Part shown: one piece after another, positions 1 through 11,496 of the stretch | How positions within the stretch are numbered: position 1 is the stretch's first letter | How the letters are laid out: each line of letters begins with the position of its first letter | Source: Nematostella vectensis | Taxonomy: Eukaryota > Cnidaria > Anthozoa > Actiniaria > Edwardsiidae | DNA: 64,000 bases | Assembly: GCF_932526225.1 (NCBI RefSeq) | Contig: NC_064037.1 | Span: 10,460,203 to 10,524,202 of the forward strand | Reading direction: 5' to 3' | Notes under the pieces: model-generated | Databases searched by the model: none | The model's input: the letters and a program-made list of their open reading frames with translations, nothing else | What the model was told of the DNA's origin: nothing | Position numbers and translations under genes: made by a program

Positions 1-2207
1 AGCAAATGACAGACAATAGAACAATAAAGCAACCGCACTTTTCTGGTGGTCGATGACAGCATCTTCTTCAAAATGATGTGGACAGCAGACCTTTTAAGGC
101 CATGGTCCTGGGCAAACAGTACTTCTATATCAGCATCCAGCAGAGCATCTATGATTCTGCAAAAGACTCCATCATCAGAGGCATTAGGGTTATTGGTGAA
201 TGCCCAATCTAGCATGGTCATTAGCAAGGTAAGAGGGGTTTGCCCAATCTTGCTGCTGTAAACGATGGGACTATGCCTTAACTCCTTTAGGACATACTTT
301 AACATCCCGACATTAACCAAGATGCACGCAAGGTGTACTAGAGGCCGATTAAATGGGGGAAAGGGATCAGGCACTTCGAATGAAGCATCAGACAAGTCAT
401 CTGTAATAGCTTGAAGGCGGGCGGCCAAATCTTCTGGAGAATGCACGTGAGCAGCAATTAGCGTCAAGGGGTGATGTCTACTATTGCAGTTCATCCGGCA
501 CAAGCTTGTGTGCTCGGGCAAAGGCTCCATTGAGCTTTTAGGCAAGTCACGCTTCTCCTTCTCCTTATCTTCTGAACTCAAACTCCACTGTTCCCTCAAC
601 TCTTTTAGCTGAGCTTTCAGCCGCTCTTCGTCCTCAAGTACCTGCAGAATCGTCAGCCCGTGAATATTGGAAGACTCTAATAACGAAGCAGCTTCCGCTT
701 TGCTCAGAGCCAACTGCCAGCCTAGTTCGTTGAACCTGCAGCCAAAAATACACACACATATATATTGACATATACTGCATACAAAGATGGGCATTATTAG
801 GTGTCAGGATTCGACATGAATTGGGTAAAAGAAATTGATATCCATTGGGTAAAGAAGTTGGCATGTTGTAAGAATTTGACACGTACTGGGTACAAGCATT
901 GAACACGTATTGCGTGCAAGGACAAGATTTTGATAGTTACACAGAAGGGTTTTGTCCCCACATTATATAGAGTTCTTTATGATTTCACAGATCAAGTAGC
1001 AATTATAATTAAGAAAGGTTTATCAGTTCATTTTTAAGAGTTTAGGAATCGAGTTTTGCCATGAGCAATAGATAATTCGTTACTTTTTATAGGCTTATGA
1101 CCGTGGCCTACATCTTTAGTGTCAATAAAATCGCTAGAGGAATTACCTGTTGACTAGTATTCGGAAGTTAGCTTCATGAAATTCTCGCTCCTTCAGTAAA
1201 GGGGACCATCTCTCTTTCATATAATATCTAATCTCGCCTGTCAGGGATTCTGAGTCTCTAGAATTTTTTATTTTCAGGGTGATTTCCTTCTCCTGATGGC
1301 ATAGCTCTTGCATGTGCAATGCAGCCAAGTGTAAAGCAGTGTTCTTGGATGTTTTTTCGCAAATCAAGAGGATGCGAGGGTTAGCTGCAGTTAAGATATT
1401 TAGACATGCTCTAAAGCATTCGGTCTTATGGCTGTTCTTGTGACAACAGAGAGCCTTGTACAAGTAACATTGCATGATATGCACAGCAGTTCTTCCTGTA
1501 CAAGTGGTTACACAATTGTCAAGGCCGAATTCAATGAACGCTTTCAAGTCTTTGGATCTACCAAACATACATGCCAGATGGATGAGCGGAAGCTGAAATA
1601 ATGGGCACTCATCTGGGATGACAGAGTTACAGTCCCATCCACTTTCTATTAAGGACCTGACACATTGCATTCTGGACATTTTAAGTGGTCTTTGGTGGAG
1701 AACCTGTCGCCTGTGTCGTGTTAGACCAACAACCAGAGTAAGTGGGTGGTGTTTGTAGCGGCAATCGTTTTCACACAGCGATGTGTGATACCCACATGAG
1801 AGATCCTTGAGAGCTAATAGGAATGGAGAACACAATCTCATTGTGGAAAGTCCACACTTTCTGGTGTTATTTGAGCTAGATTGCACTGCTTGATGAAACT
1901 CGCCCAATGATCCTCCGGCACTGCTAAATTCAGAAATCTTGTCAGCTATCAACTCATCGATTCTATCAACATCTGTGCCTGACATCTTGCCATCTTCTGC
2001 GGCATCACAAGTTTCTAGGTCATGTATACCATAATTTTCTAAAGTGGCATCTTTAATATTTCCTTTATTTACTGATTGCTGAACGTTTCTCACATTAGAA
2101 TCCATACAAAATGGTTTCTCTGATGAACTTAATTCTTCAACTTGGATTGGATCTTCTACGACGTTCCTCTCTTGATTATCATTATGACTTGCCACAGAAG
2201 AGTCCAT
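1..2207 (-). CDS. Ankyrin-like repeat protein, 5' portion (partial, continues past window start)
   Basis: Two coding exons are visible: 2207-1147 and 735 to the window edge. The ATG is at 2207-2205. The donor after 1147 (AG then GTAATT) and the acceptor before 735 (CTGCAG) join in phase 2 and keep the frame open to base 1, giving about 600 residues with no stop. The first ~110 residues are acidic and Ser-rich and look disordered. Then come two diverged copies of one module: C-x3-C-x3-HHPLTL followed by ankyrin-like helices with LPLIHLACM in exon 1 and RPLVHLACI in exon 2. A short charged, probably coiled-coil stretch (EDEERLKAQLKELREQ) lies between them. Ankyrin-like units suggest a protein-interaction role, but I do not recognise the family. 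It is head-to-head with the P2X gene 2.2 kb away. The frame and splice join are well supported; the functional label is weak. Confidence 0.7.
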
Positions 2208-4418
2208 CTAAGTCAAATAAATGGAACACAAATCAAGGTGGACGACCATTGGAAAGCACTACACTTTAAAAACTACATCATTGACCCAATAAATGCAAAA
2301 TTAGATTGATCATCAAAAACAACTGTCAGAAATATATGAAGAACCCCCCCCTTAAAAACAAAACAGTCAAAGCCTTTTTAAAAGTTTCCTTTGATCAAAT
2401 CTAACTCTATGACTATGACATTGCTATCCATTGTTAAAGCAGGCTTCATGGAATTTTCTTTCAGTCTTTAGAGCGTATTTATTATGTTTGTTTATCAATA
2501 TAAACTACTCAGAAAGTTTAGAATTCACTTGGAGGCCTTTAAGTTATAGATTTATTACTTGGTTTTGAGATTTGCAATATTCATTTACACTGACTCTTCT
2601 TCAAAATCCTCTTCTTGGGTGATTTCGGTGAGCTTTGAATGGCTATTCTTTGTCATTTTCTAAGCAGAGAATAAATGACATTGGAATGCTCCAAAGGTTA
2701 TCTGCAGATTTGTTTTGCACACAGTTTTTCAGATTTAATTGAAAGGTGCCACACGCCATATACTAAAAGTCAAGGTCACTAAGCAACTGCAGTGCATACA
2801 CAAAAGGGGAAGTATAACAGTGGATACTTTTCCTAGCAAATGCCAGCCCAACAAAATACAGAGAAAGGCCTCTGCAGGAAAACATGGACAGATGAGTTTA
2901 ATTGGAAGAGCAATGCAAAACAAAATGAATTCTAATTGTTGTATTATTCTGATGATATATCATTTCTTTATAGAGTGAATTAGAAATTGACTTTCATTCA
3001 ATACCTTTTTAATTGATAGCTCACATAAATTGTCCAGTGCATAATCAAGATCTTGTGTTTATATACACAGTCCTGTCAATGCAAGTTCTGTTGATTGTAG
3101 GTAAATAGGCTTTGGCATTCAACTTTGTTATAAGTATAACTTTTTTTTACACATTCACCCCTTGTTCAATCCTGTCCTTGCACCACAATCCACTTATGCA
3201 CACAAAGCATAAGTGAGAGTTTGCTTATCTGAACCCCTTATCAAAACAATCCCTGTATGCCTGTTTATCAAAGAAAGAAAAGAAAGGGAAGATATCACCA
3301 AACGATTCATTAACAGTAGAACGGGTCTGTATTCATGTATCGGATACTATCTTTTTCTATAAATGGTTAAAAAATCAATGTTGTTTGAAGTCTCCATATG
3401 CCTGTGTAGAGCAAACAGCATGTATTCAAGGTAATAATGGAACCTTCTTATCTATCATTTACTTAATCTGTGATATCATTTACTTAATATGTGATACTTA
3501 AACTGAGATATCATCCACTATGTACTTAAAAACTATTGCATTATCATAATGTCATATTTATAAATTTGCAACATACTACTCTGATGCATAACTTCTTATG
3601 AACTACTGCTAAAGAAAAAAATAATATTACACAAAAAAACCCCTGGAAAATCAATATAGCCCAAACAAGAAAGAAAAAAATATGCATACGGGAGGAAAAA
3701 AAATCATGCACGTCTTGGAAACAAAACAAAAACATGTACAACTGAAACCTTCCAAACCACCCCTCCCCTCATCATAACGATGAGAAACAAATGAACAAAC
3801 ACACACAATGACCGGCCTGGGCAAGCCTAATGCTTGTCAACTGTTGTTGCTAGAAGTTCTTTTACGATAGCATTTGAGCAGATCATTTTTCATAAATCAT
3901 ACTTTGTTTAAGCGGCAATCGATAGCCGACAGCAAGAGCTGTAAGAAAACCACGTGGGAACAAGAGCTGACTGTTGTTGTTTGTTTCTTTATAATAGACC
4001 ACCATTGACAAAACAATCGTATAAGCAGCAAACAAAGCACATTACTTATAGCATGTAGGTATAGCGAATAGGGATTACCTACCGAAAGCATAAAGGCGAT
4101 TTTTAAAGCTTCCTCCTCACTCCATGCTAGCCCGCCGGCAAAGATCTTCCCACCATCGTGTTTGCTCCATGCAGACTTTACAAAGATAAAGCTTTAGGGG
4201 GAGGGGAGGGTAGATACCGAATACTTATATAGATTTGTTGGAACAAATTATGTTTTTATTTTCTTCTTGAATGAACCAAGAAAAAAAATTCTTTAGAAGT
4301 GGTCGAACGAAATTTTATCAGTTAAAAATACATTGTTGTCGTGTGAGTTTTTTTTTTTCATACAAACGGGCAATTCTACTGTCCCTACCCCTGTAATACG
4401 ATTCGATGCCGCTCCAAG
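2208..4418. other. Intergenic region between divergent ankyrin-like and P2X genes
   Basis: About 2.2 kb of A+T-rich sequence between two start codons facing away from each other, so it should contain both promoters and 5' UTRs. I see no convincing open frame, TATA-box arrangement or RNA gene. There is a short direct repeat of CATTTACTTAAT-type sequence near 3455-3490 and a C-rich stretch at 3758-3770. Confidence 0.6.
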
Positions 4419-7400
4419 ATGGCACCCAGTTGTGGGAACTGTTGCGCGTGTGTTGGTTCCGTTCTTTTCGAGTATGACACGGAAAAAATCGTGCATATTA
4501 AAAACAAGAAAATAGGAATCATAAACCGAGTTATCCAGCTGGTGATTATCGCATATATTATTGGGTGAGTTATCAGATGAGAAGAAAGAACTGTATTTAC
4601 ACTTAGTTAAAGAAGTTTGTCAACTTCAACAAAAACATTCGATATTTTTATTTAGCATTTTAGCAATAGGATCTTTACTAAGAGTCTTGTGACCAAGAGG
4701 AGCTCAGGTGGAGGTGAAGAGCACGTTATTTTAACCAAAGCCCTCACGTAAAACCGTATGTGTGTTAGGTGCTAGAATGGTTTCGTTAAAATGGTGGTGA
4801 CGTCACCGGTAGCACCGATAGACTTGATCGCTCATGTTGAGGATATTCGACGAGAAAGACGAAATCTCTAAATAAATTGATTTCTGTTCCATTGGTGAGG
4901 ATACTTCGTATTCAATTAGTGGAAGAGTTGGGCTATTTGAGACAAGCTCACTTTATATATTTTTCTTTTTGGTAGCAAGATATTATTCTGTTTCCTGGAT
5001 GGGGTAGATTAAGCATGGAGTAAAAACCCGTCTACACTGTGCAAAACCATTTCGGAAGTTATAATTTTGTAAAATGGCTTTGTGAATAGATTTGCTTTGA
5101 CACTGTGAAGGTGAAATATGAATGATTATGGTGGACCCACAGGTACATAGCCAGGATTTTGAGCGGGGAGGTTCGTTTACCCATTTAGCATACAAATTTT
5201 ATCTTAGGTAGCTTGCCTTAGCTTGCAGTGGTACTCAGTTTTCCTTTATTAGAGCAGACCTTTCATTCGAGTGGGGGGTTCTTCCAAACCCCCCATACCC
5301 CCTGTGGCTATGGGCCTGACCTTGGTGAAATTCATGCCAATCAGATAGTACATTTCATACATCACAAAACTGTCAAGAACCAACTTTATTACAAGTATCA
5401 GGCACGGATCCAGGAAAAATTCTAACCTGTTACTTTAACTTACTACCTCTAAGAAGTTTTACCTGTTTACATATGTAAACAGGTACAAATAGGCCTGGAT
5501 CTGCGCCAGACTAAAAATATTGGATTAAGACACAAATTGACCAATATTATTTATGCTCTGGACATTTGTTTAAATGCAGTGTCTTAATGCAGTCCATCTC
5601 AGGCCAGCTATGAATCATGTTATTCAATGTCCTTTTTTTCTCTGTAGTTTATATTCTTGTTTGTCTCTATTCCTCACATCAATGACACAGTGATGTTCTT
5701 CAAGTTTACATGTTTTTTCTCTAGATTTGTTATTGTGTACAAGAAAGGTTACCAAGAGTTTGAGTCTCCATACAGCTCCGTCACAACCAAACTAAAAGGA
5801 GTAGCACTCACTAACCTGACAGGTGCCAATCTTAGTTATTATGGCAGAGAGTTCTTGTGGGATTCCGCAGATTTGGTTATACCACCTGAGGTGATGTATT
5901 ATTTAATGTCTCATGAATTTTCCCAATGGAGTCATATGAGTAATATGTCATTAAACTGTAAACTTCTGAGTGTGAGTATATTCTATATTTTAATTGAGGA
6001 ACCTTTTAAATGTCCAGATTTTCATAGCATTCAAAGTTTCGTTGTGAAACCTCCCTTGCACCTGAAAACCGAATTGTAAGGGTGCATAGACACAACATGT
6101 TTTGAGTCATATACAAGTACATATTGGTAGCAGTGGCAGATCCAGGAGTGATTGACTAGGGGGGGGGAGGTGTTCAAGGCTGCACCCCCCCCCCTCTTCC
6201 TCCCTTCTCCTGAAAAAAAACCCCTCAACTGCCCCTACAGGACCAATTTTTTATGTCAATGTGACTTAGATGTAATTTTTATGTCGATTATTCAGGAGAT
6301 CGGTGCAGTTTTTATGATAACTAACACAATATTTTTTATGTCGATTATTCAGGAAGAGGGTGCAGTTTTTATGATGACGAACATGATCATTACCCCTGAG
6401 CAGTCGCAGGGTAAATGTCCCGAGGACCCATCAGTACCTGGTGCAAGGTGCACAGCTGATGCTGACTGCCCACCTTTGCAGTCAACATCCACAAGTCATG
6501 GTGAGCAAGAGAGGCCTCAAGTGTTGCCGATTCAGTAGCTCATGGTGGGCAAAGGAGGCCTCACAGGCCCTTAGCCATGATTTTGAGCCAGGGGGTTGCG
6601 TTCGTTTACCAATTTAGCGTATCATTACAGTAGGTAGCTCGCCATAGCTCGCTGTGGTACTCAAATTTTCTTCATTCGAGTGAACCTTACAGTCAAGTGG
6701 AGGGGGTTCTTCTAAACCCCCAACCCCCCCTGGCTACGGGCCTGCCTCAAGTGATGCCGATTCAGTAGCTTATCTAGCCCAATCTATACTCAAACAGGGA
6801 CATTTTCCATGAGATTACCTAGTACTGCTAAAGGCTAATGTCATTCAATTTATTGAAAGTCACTATACTTATCATCCCCCCCCCTAATGTAAACACTGAC
6901 CAACTAAAAATCACAAAGTGTGTTTCTGCTCTGTTAAGAATTTTAAATTCAAATGCACCACAGACCTCCCACACTCTCTTGTGAAGGCTCTGAGAACAGG
7001 TCTGAGTAAGCTTGAGCTCAAAGATTTCTAAGGGTATGCGAATTGACAGGAATTATTATCTATGAGGTATATCCTCATGCTCTTGGTCATAAAATGAATA
7101 TACAAATCCTAAGTCCTTAGAAATTCTTGAAGTCACGTTTAGTCAACCACATTACAAGTTTCTGCACTGACAGAAGCCTTTGGTGAGAAATGATGTAGAT
7201 ACACAGAATCTTGATTAATTTGATTTTCATGGTTATAGGAGTCAACACTGGAAACTGTGTACCAAGTACACACAATATGACAGTGAAGACATGTGAATTG
7301 TATGCCTGGTGTCCTATTGAAAATGATGTGACGCCTATGCCAGGATTTAACTTAAGGTAGAATAATTCATCAGCCAAGTTACAATCTTATAACATCTGGA

Positions 7401-7497
7401 AGAAACACTAAGTTAAAGCAATTCTGTTAAACTAAGAGAAATGGTAGATATTTCATGTCTTTCCTCACCTTTGCATTTTGTCAACTGTTTCATCCCC

Positions 7498-7528
<31 letters not shown>

Positions 7529-10500
7529 ACAATCGAAACAGAATCATTTGTAAACAAGGGTTTATGTTTCCTGGCCTTTTAAAAATTAGAATGGAACCCT
7601 GACCCCTCAAGAAAGAAGAAAACAGTACAGAGTTAAAAAATTAGAGGGGCGTTTGCGTTATCAAAGTGACGTTCCATTTGGCAGGGTTCTACTACATAAA
7701 AGTAGATTTGGAGCAGTTTATCAGGAAGATTTATTGAGGTTCTTCGAAGAAACCCGAATTCCTCCTAAGGTAAGGGGTACCATAAAGTGTTATGCAATAA
7801 TTTGTGAATGATTCGTTGCAGCTATGGCATGCCTCTTCTTGACGCAGCCAAGAACTTTACCCTACTGATAAAAAACTCTGTGCAGTTTCCTAAGTTTAGC
7901 GAATCAAGGTAAGTGGCTAATGGAAGGTGCAAAAAGTCATCATCGGGGGACCAGGGCGTCGCGAAGATCGGACACACAGGGAGTGCGCGAAAATTTGAAT
8001 TCTCGGCGTGCAACAACGAGTTCGCCTATAATAAGTTTCGTAATAACTTTAACAAACCTATATTTGTTTATTGTTGATACAGGCGGAACATAATACAAAA
8101 GAACGACAGTCATTTGAAGTCATGCAACTATCATCCTACCTCAGACCCTTTGTGCCCTGTGTTTAGACTCGGCACTATGGCGGAGCTAGCAGGAGTTAAC
8201 TTTGAGAAACTGGCCTATAAGGTGACTTAAACATATGAAAAACATTTCATATGGAGCAATTTTTACTTAAAAGATAGTCAAATAATCGGATTAATTTATG
8301 TTATGCTAAGACACTTTTTTGCTTTTTTTGTATCAACTTTCCGCTATTGTTAAAGCCGTATTGTAACCAGTTTACTTCCGGTCGATCACGTAACAATTTC
8401 CGATGATTTTTAACGTAAAACGCGAAAAATATTTGAAAATATTGAAAGCAGTGTGTCTATTGCAAGTTTCTTCGAGGATGTCATTGATAATTTAGAGCGG
8501 ATGGCATGTTAAATATCTCGGATTCTAATAGATTCTTTTGTCTTTTAACGGTCGAGGTTTCCGTCGGACCTCCGGAAGTGAACTGGTGATAATGCGGCTT
8601 TAACATCCTTTTCCTGACAATTCATTGAGTTCAGCCCGTAATTGTGTATTTTGTTGTGCAGGGTGGTGTTATGGCTATTGTCATAACTTGGAACTGTAAC
8701 TTCGACCCGCTGGCCTATCACTGTGAGCCCAAGTATTCATTCAGAAGGTGCAAAAAGTGCAATAATTCCTGGAGACTCAAATAAGAGGCGGCTCTATTGT
8801 CCAGAGAGCTTTTTTTAATTGTATTATGACTATTATTTGCTTTATAGATCTTGCGCTAGCTCTCGAGGGTTCTCTTTTGGGTGTGCGGGAAATGAAAAAA
8901 AATGCCTTATGTTTCCCTTTTGATGTTCCAGACTTGATGATGACGAATCCCCGATAGCCCCAGGCTACAACTTCAGGTAGTAGTGTCCCTGATACTCGTG
9001 TTTCAGTCTGACACGTGAGCTTGAGGGGGGCAGAGGGACCGTTGTCCCCTCCCTACCCCTGATCTAAAACTCACAAATCCACCTCCTGCCACATTTTATA
9101 TACTCCTCCACCGCCTTTCCGTGGAGAAATCCTTCCCCAGTGTGCACCCCCCCCCCCCCCTCCCGAATCCGATTTTCAGTTTGCTATGCGTGTACTTATA
9201 GGCTTTCTTGACAACTATAGGTTTCCAAGGTACTACATCAAGAATGAGACGCTCTACAGAACGATTGTCAAAGCCTATGGGATTCGCTTTGTGGTTACCG
9301 TGTACGGCAAGGTAAACTTCACATGTGGACCGCCCCAGTCTTTCTTGCCGGGTTTCCTGTCCTTGGAGATAAACCGTTAGGTAGCTTGGGACTGAGGAGA
9401 GCTCTTTCCAGTGACCACGGCAAGCCCGAGCAAAAACTCGCACAAGATCGTCTCGAACTAGACTGGGCTTTGCAGTATTCTCAATACATCGGTTCAGAAT
9501 GTGCTCCGAATATGTGTTCAGAATATGTGTTGTAAAGCCTCATTCACGGGTATTGCATTTATGTATGAGGTTTATAAAATCTTTTGTATATGTTTCATTT
9601 ATGCACCAAAAATAACGTTGCCAGTGAAAGATGCAAATGCCTATTGGCAAAAATGGCATTTCTAAGACCGAAAGCTTATTACATTAGAGAATGCCGGATA
9701 TTCAAACTATATTTAAGGATAACATTGTATGGATTAAAAAGTACTTCTACTCATTTGTTTTCTTTGTTTCAGGGCGGCAAGTTTAGTGTTATTCCCCTGT
9801 TCTTGAATATCGGCTCAGGTTTGGCATTACTTGGAATTGTGAGTGTTTTTTTATATTTTTTACTTTATTTTAGGGTTTGGTATATTTATTGTCCAAATAG
9901 GGAGATTTGAGTAATTTATTTGGCATGATTTGAAACAGATGTACAATTTGAGTTCGTTTGCTTAATCGTAGGCCACGGTACTTTGCGATGTGTTTGTGCT
10001 GTACGTCTTGAGAAAAAAGTATTTCTACCGAGAGAAAAAGTATTTGAATGTGGATGACAGTGATAATGAGGTAAGAAACATTCAGGTAAAACCGTAAACA
10101 ACGTAAATATTTATGACATGTTTATTCCGACCAATCACTTGAGGGCGTAAAACATTCTAGTTGGAGGAAGAATTGGCGTGGTAGAGTAGAAAAGAACACA
10201 ATGGGACCTCTTTGCTTGACCAAGAGAAAAAACTAATATCCCGCCACGTAATTATAGAGGCTCAAGAAACCATCATCTATAAACAATACCTAAATTATAT
10301 TTTTTTTATTTATAAAGGACTCCCGTGCCCTTCACATGAAAAAGCTATATCTATCCTAAACAACCAAAAACAACCTTGTGACAAAGGGAATGTTGGTAAA
10401 GCATGTTGGCCTGGTTTGCGCGGGGCTTCACTGAGAAGTAAATACCGTTTTGAATCGAGGAATAGTTGCCAAACGTTTCTTGCTGTTTTCCCTTGAGATG

Positions 10501-10608
10501 CTTTTATATTTCATGTTTCAGATGTCTCTGTTTCAGAAAGCTGACAAGGTGCACAGCAAGAGAGGTTATTCGCAACTGAGCGACAATGAAGGAGAAATGA
10601 TGAAGTGA
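4419..10608 (+). CDS. P2X: P2X receptor (ATP-gated cation channel), complete, 12 coding exons
   Basis: Trimeric plasma-membrane channel opened by extracellular ATP. Exons: 4419-4564, 5725-5890, 6353-6500, 7239-7356, 7822-7908, 8083-8221, 8662-8747, 8932-8976, 9221-9311, 9773-9838, 9972-10070, 10522-10608; total 1278 nt, 425 aa, a normal family length. Phases agree at every junction. Visible marks: cytoplasmic N-terminus with T21-E-K23 (the family T-x-K site), TM1 about residues 33-53, ATP-contact lysines K71 and K73 in TTKLKG, N204-F-T206, N310-F-R312 and K329 (KAYGIRF), the Cys-rich ectodomain, TM2 about 348-376, and the C-terminal Y383-x3-K387 trafficking motif. All known ATP-contact residues of vertebrate P2X4 are therefore kept. 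Oddities: tandem acceptors at exon 3, and two acceptors 15 nt apart at exon 12 (10522 or 10537), which would add or remove five residues. Confidence 0.97.
5142..5315. mobile_element. Short inverted-repeat element in P2X intron 1 (copy 1 of a pair)
   Basis: Begins with a form of AGCCAGGATTTTGAG and ends with TGGCTATGGGCC, so its ends are roughly inverted. A diverged copy with the same internal landmarks (GTTCGTTTACC, GGTAGCT, TTCGAGTG, GGGTTCTTC) sits at 6566-6745 in intron 3. No coding capacity, so probably a non-autonomous DNA transposon. Confidence 0.65.
6277..6410 (+). repeat. 57-bp in-frame tandem duplication across the P2X exon 3 acceptor
   Basis: The segment ATGTCGATTATTCAG followed by a start resembling GAAGAGGGTGCAG occurs twice, with possible exon starts at 6296 and 6353. 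The spacing is 57 nt (19 codons), and the upstream copy is open in the P2X frame. Using 6296 would insert 19 residues just before the conserved MTN-IITP segment. The exon model uses 6353 because it matches the family without an insertion. A weaker third copy may lie around 6239-6295. Confidence 0.85.
6566..6745. mobile_element. Short inverted-repeat element in P2X intron 3 (copy 2 of a pair)
   Basis: Diverged second copy of the element at 5142-5315: same order of landmarks, starting near CCTTAGCCATGATTTTGAG and ending with CTGGCTACGGGCC. It lies just after exon 3 and has no coding capacity. Confidence 0.65.
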
Positions 10609-11044
10609 TGAAAAAATAGAAAAATGTAGATTACTGGGATTTTTAATATTCCGTATACTCTACTCTGGCCGACGATTTTAAACACCTTAATTGCCTTCTG
10701 GCTTTCGTCAATCAAAATCCTTGAAGTGTTTTATTGGCCAGGACTGAAATGGTTTCCATTTGAGACACCTCTTTAAAAAAGCGCTGATCAACCAAAAAGC
10801 ACCTAATATTATTCCGTTAGTTTGAATAACAGAAGCCCCAAAGCGATTTATCACTTGGAAATTAGTGACTAGAGTTATAGCAGAATATTGAAAGTCACGG
10901 TTATGAAACCCTGATTCTGGGTAAAACAACGTATCTGTCATGTCAATTCTCGCTATTGCGGACATATGTAGATTCATATCTGTCCACTTAAGTATAAAAA
11001 GATCCTAGACATTGCCTTATCTGGACAACAAAGATTTTGGGAGA

Positions 11045-11050
11045 TTTATT
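11045..11050 (-). terminator. Candidate poly(A) signal for ACAD10
   Basis: AATAAA on the minus strand, about 450 nt beyond the ACAD10 stop codon; the first canonical hexamer found downstream of that gene. Confidence 0.45.
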
Positions 11051-11165
11051 ATTTCTAGACCACATGAGGGAAATACTTATCGCCCTTTTCACTTGAAAAG
11101 GCTGTATGAAGCATAAAATAGACTAAGATAAATTATGAAAGAATATATATTATTGACCGGCATTT

Positions 11166-11171
11166 AATAAA
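11166..11171 (+). terminator. Candidate poly(A) signal for P2X
   Basis: AATAAA about 560 nt past the P2X stop. A nearer non-canonical signal is possible, so use of this one is uncertain. Confidence 0.4.
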
Positions 11172-11496
11172 AAAATTTTCCACGTCGATTGTCTCTTTAA
11201 TTCCTAGAAATAATTGTCAAGTTTTATCTCCTCGATGAAACTCGTACATGCATCCACGGTAAACGCCAGGGTTGAGAGGGGCTTGTTTCAGCGCGATTTG
11301 CCAGACTTGGGTAGAGAAGCCGGGGTTCCTGTGGTTAAAAAGAGATCTGGCGTCACAGGACCAAGTATTCCAAGGAAAAGAAAACCCTTTCCATCAATTT
11401 CTACTTTCGTTGTTTCTACCGTCCTATATACATAGTAAAGACACAGTCCCAAGATCTAAGAAAACTGGCGACTTGCAAATTTTACATAGCTGCGGC

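Larger units (their letters stand above)
10609..11496. other. Intergenic region between convergent P2X and ACAD10 3' ends
   Basis: About 0.9 kb holding both 3' UTRs. The first canonical AATAAA for P2X is at 11166 (plus strand), and the first for ACAD10 is at 11050-11045 (minus strand). If both are used, the two transcripts overlap by more than 100 nt. No further gene is seen. Confidence 0.6.

Noticed and set aside
2735-4515. Several short open frames on both strands in the ankyrin/P2X gap
   Set aside because: All under ~80 codons with biased composition; the one at 4333-4515 is a shadow frame over P2X exon 1.
7692-7776. Acceptor- and donor-bounded 85-bp segment in P2X intron 4 that is open in one frame
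   Set aside because: It does not resemble any P2X segment and its phase does not join exon 5; skipping it gives the conserved protein directly.
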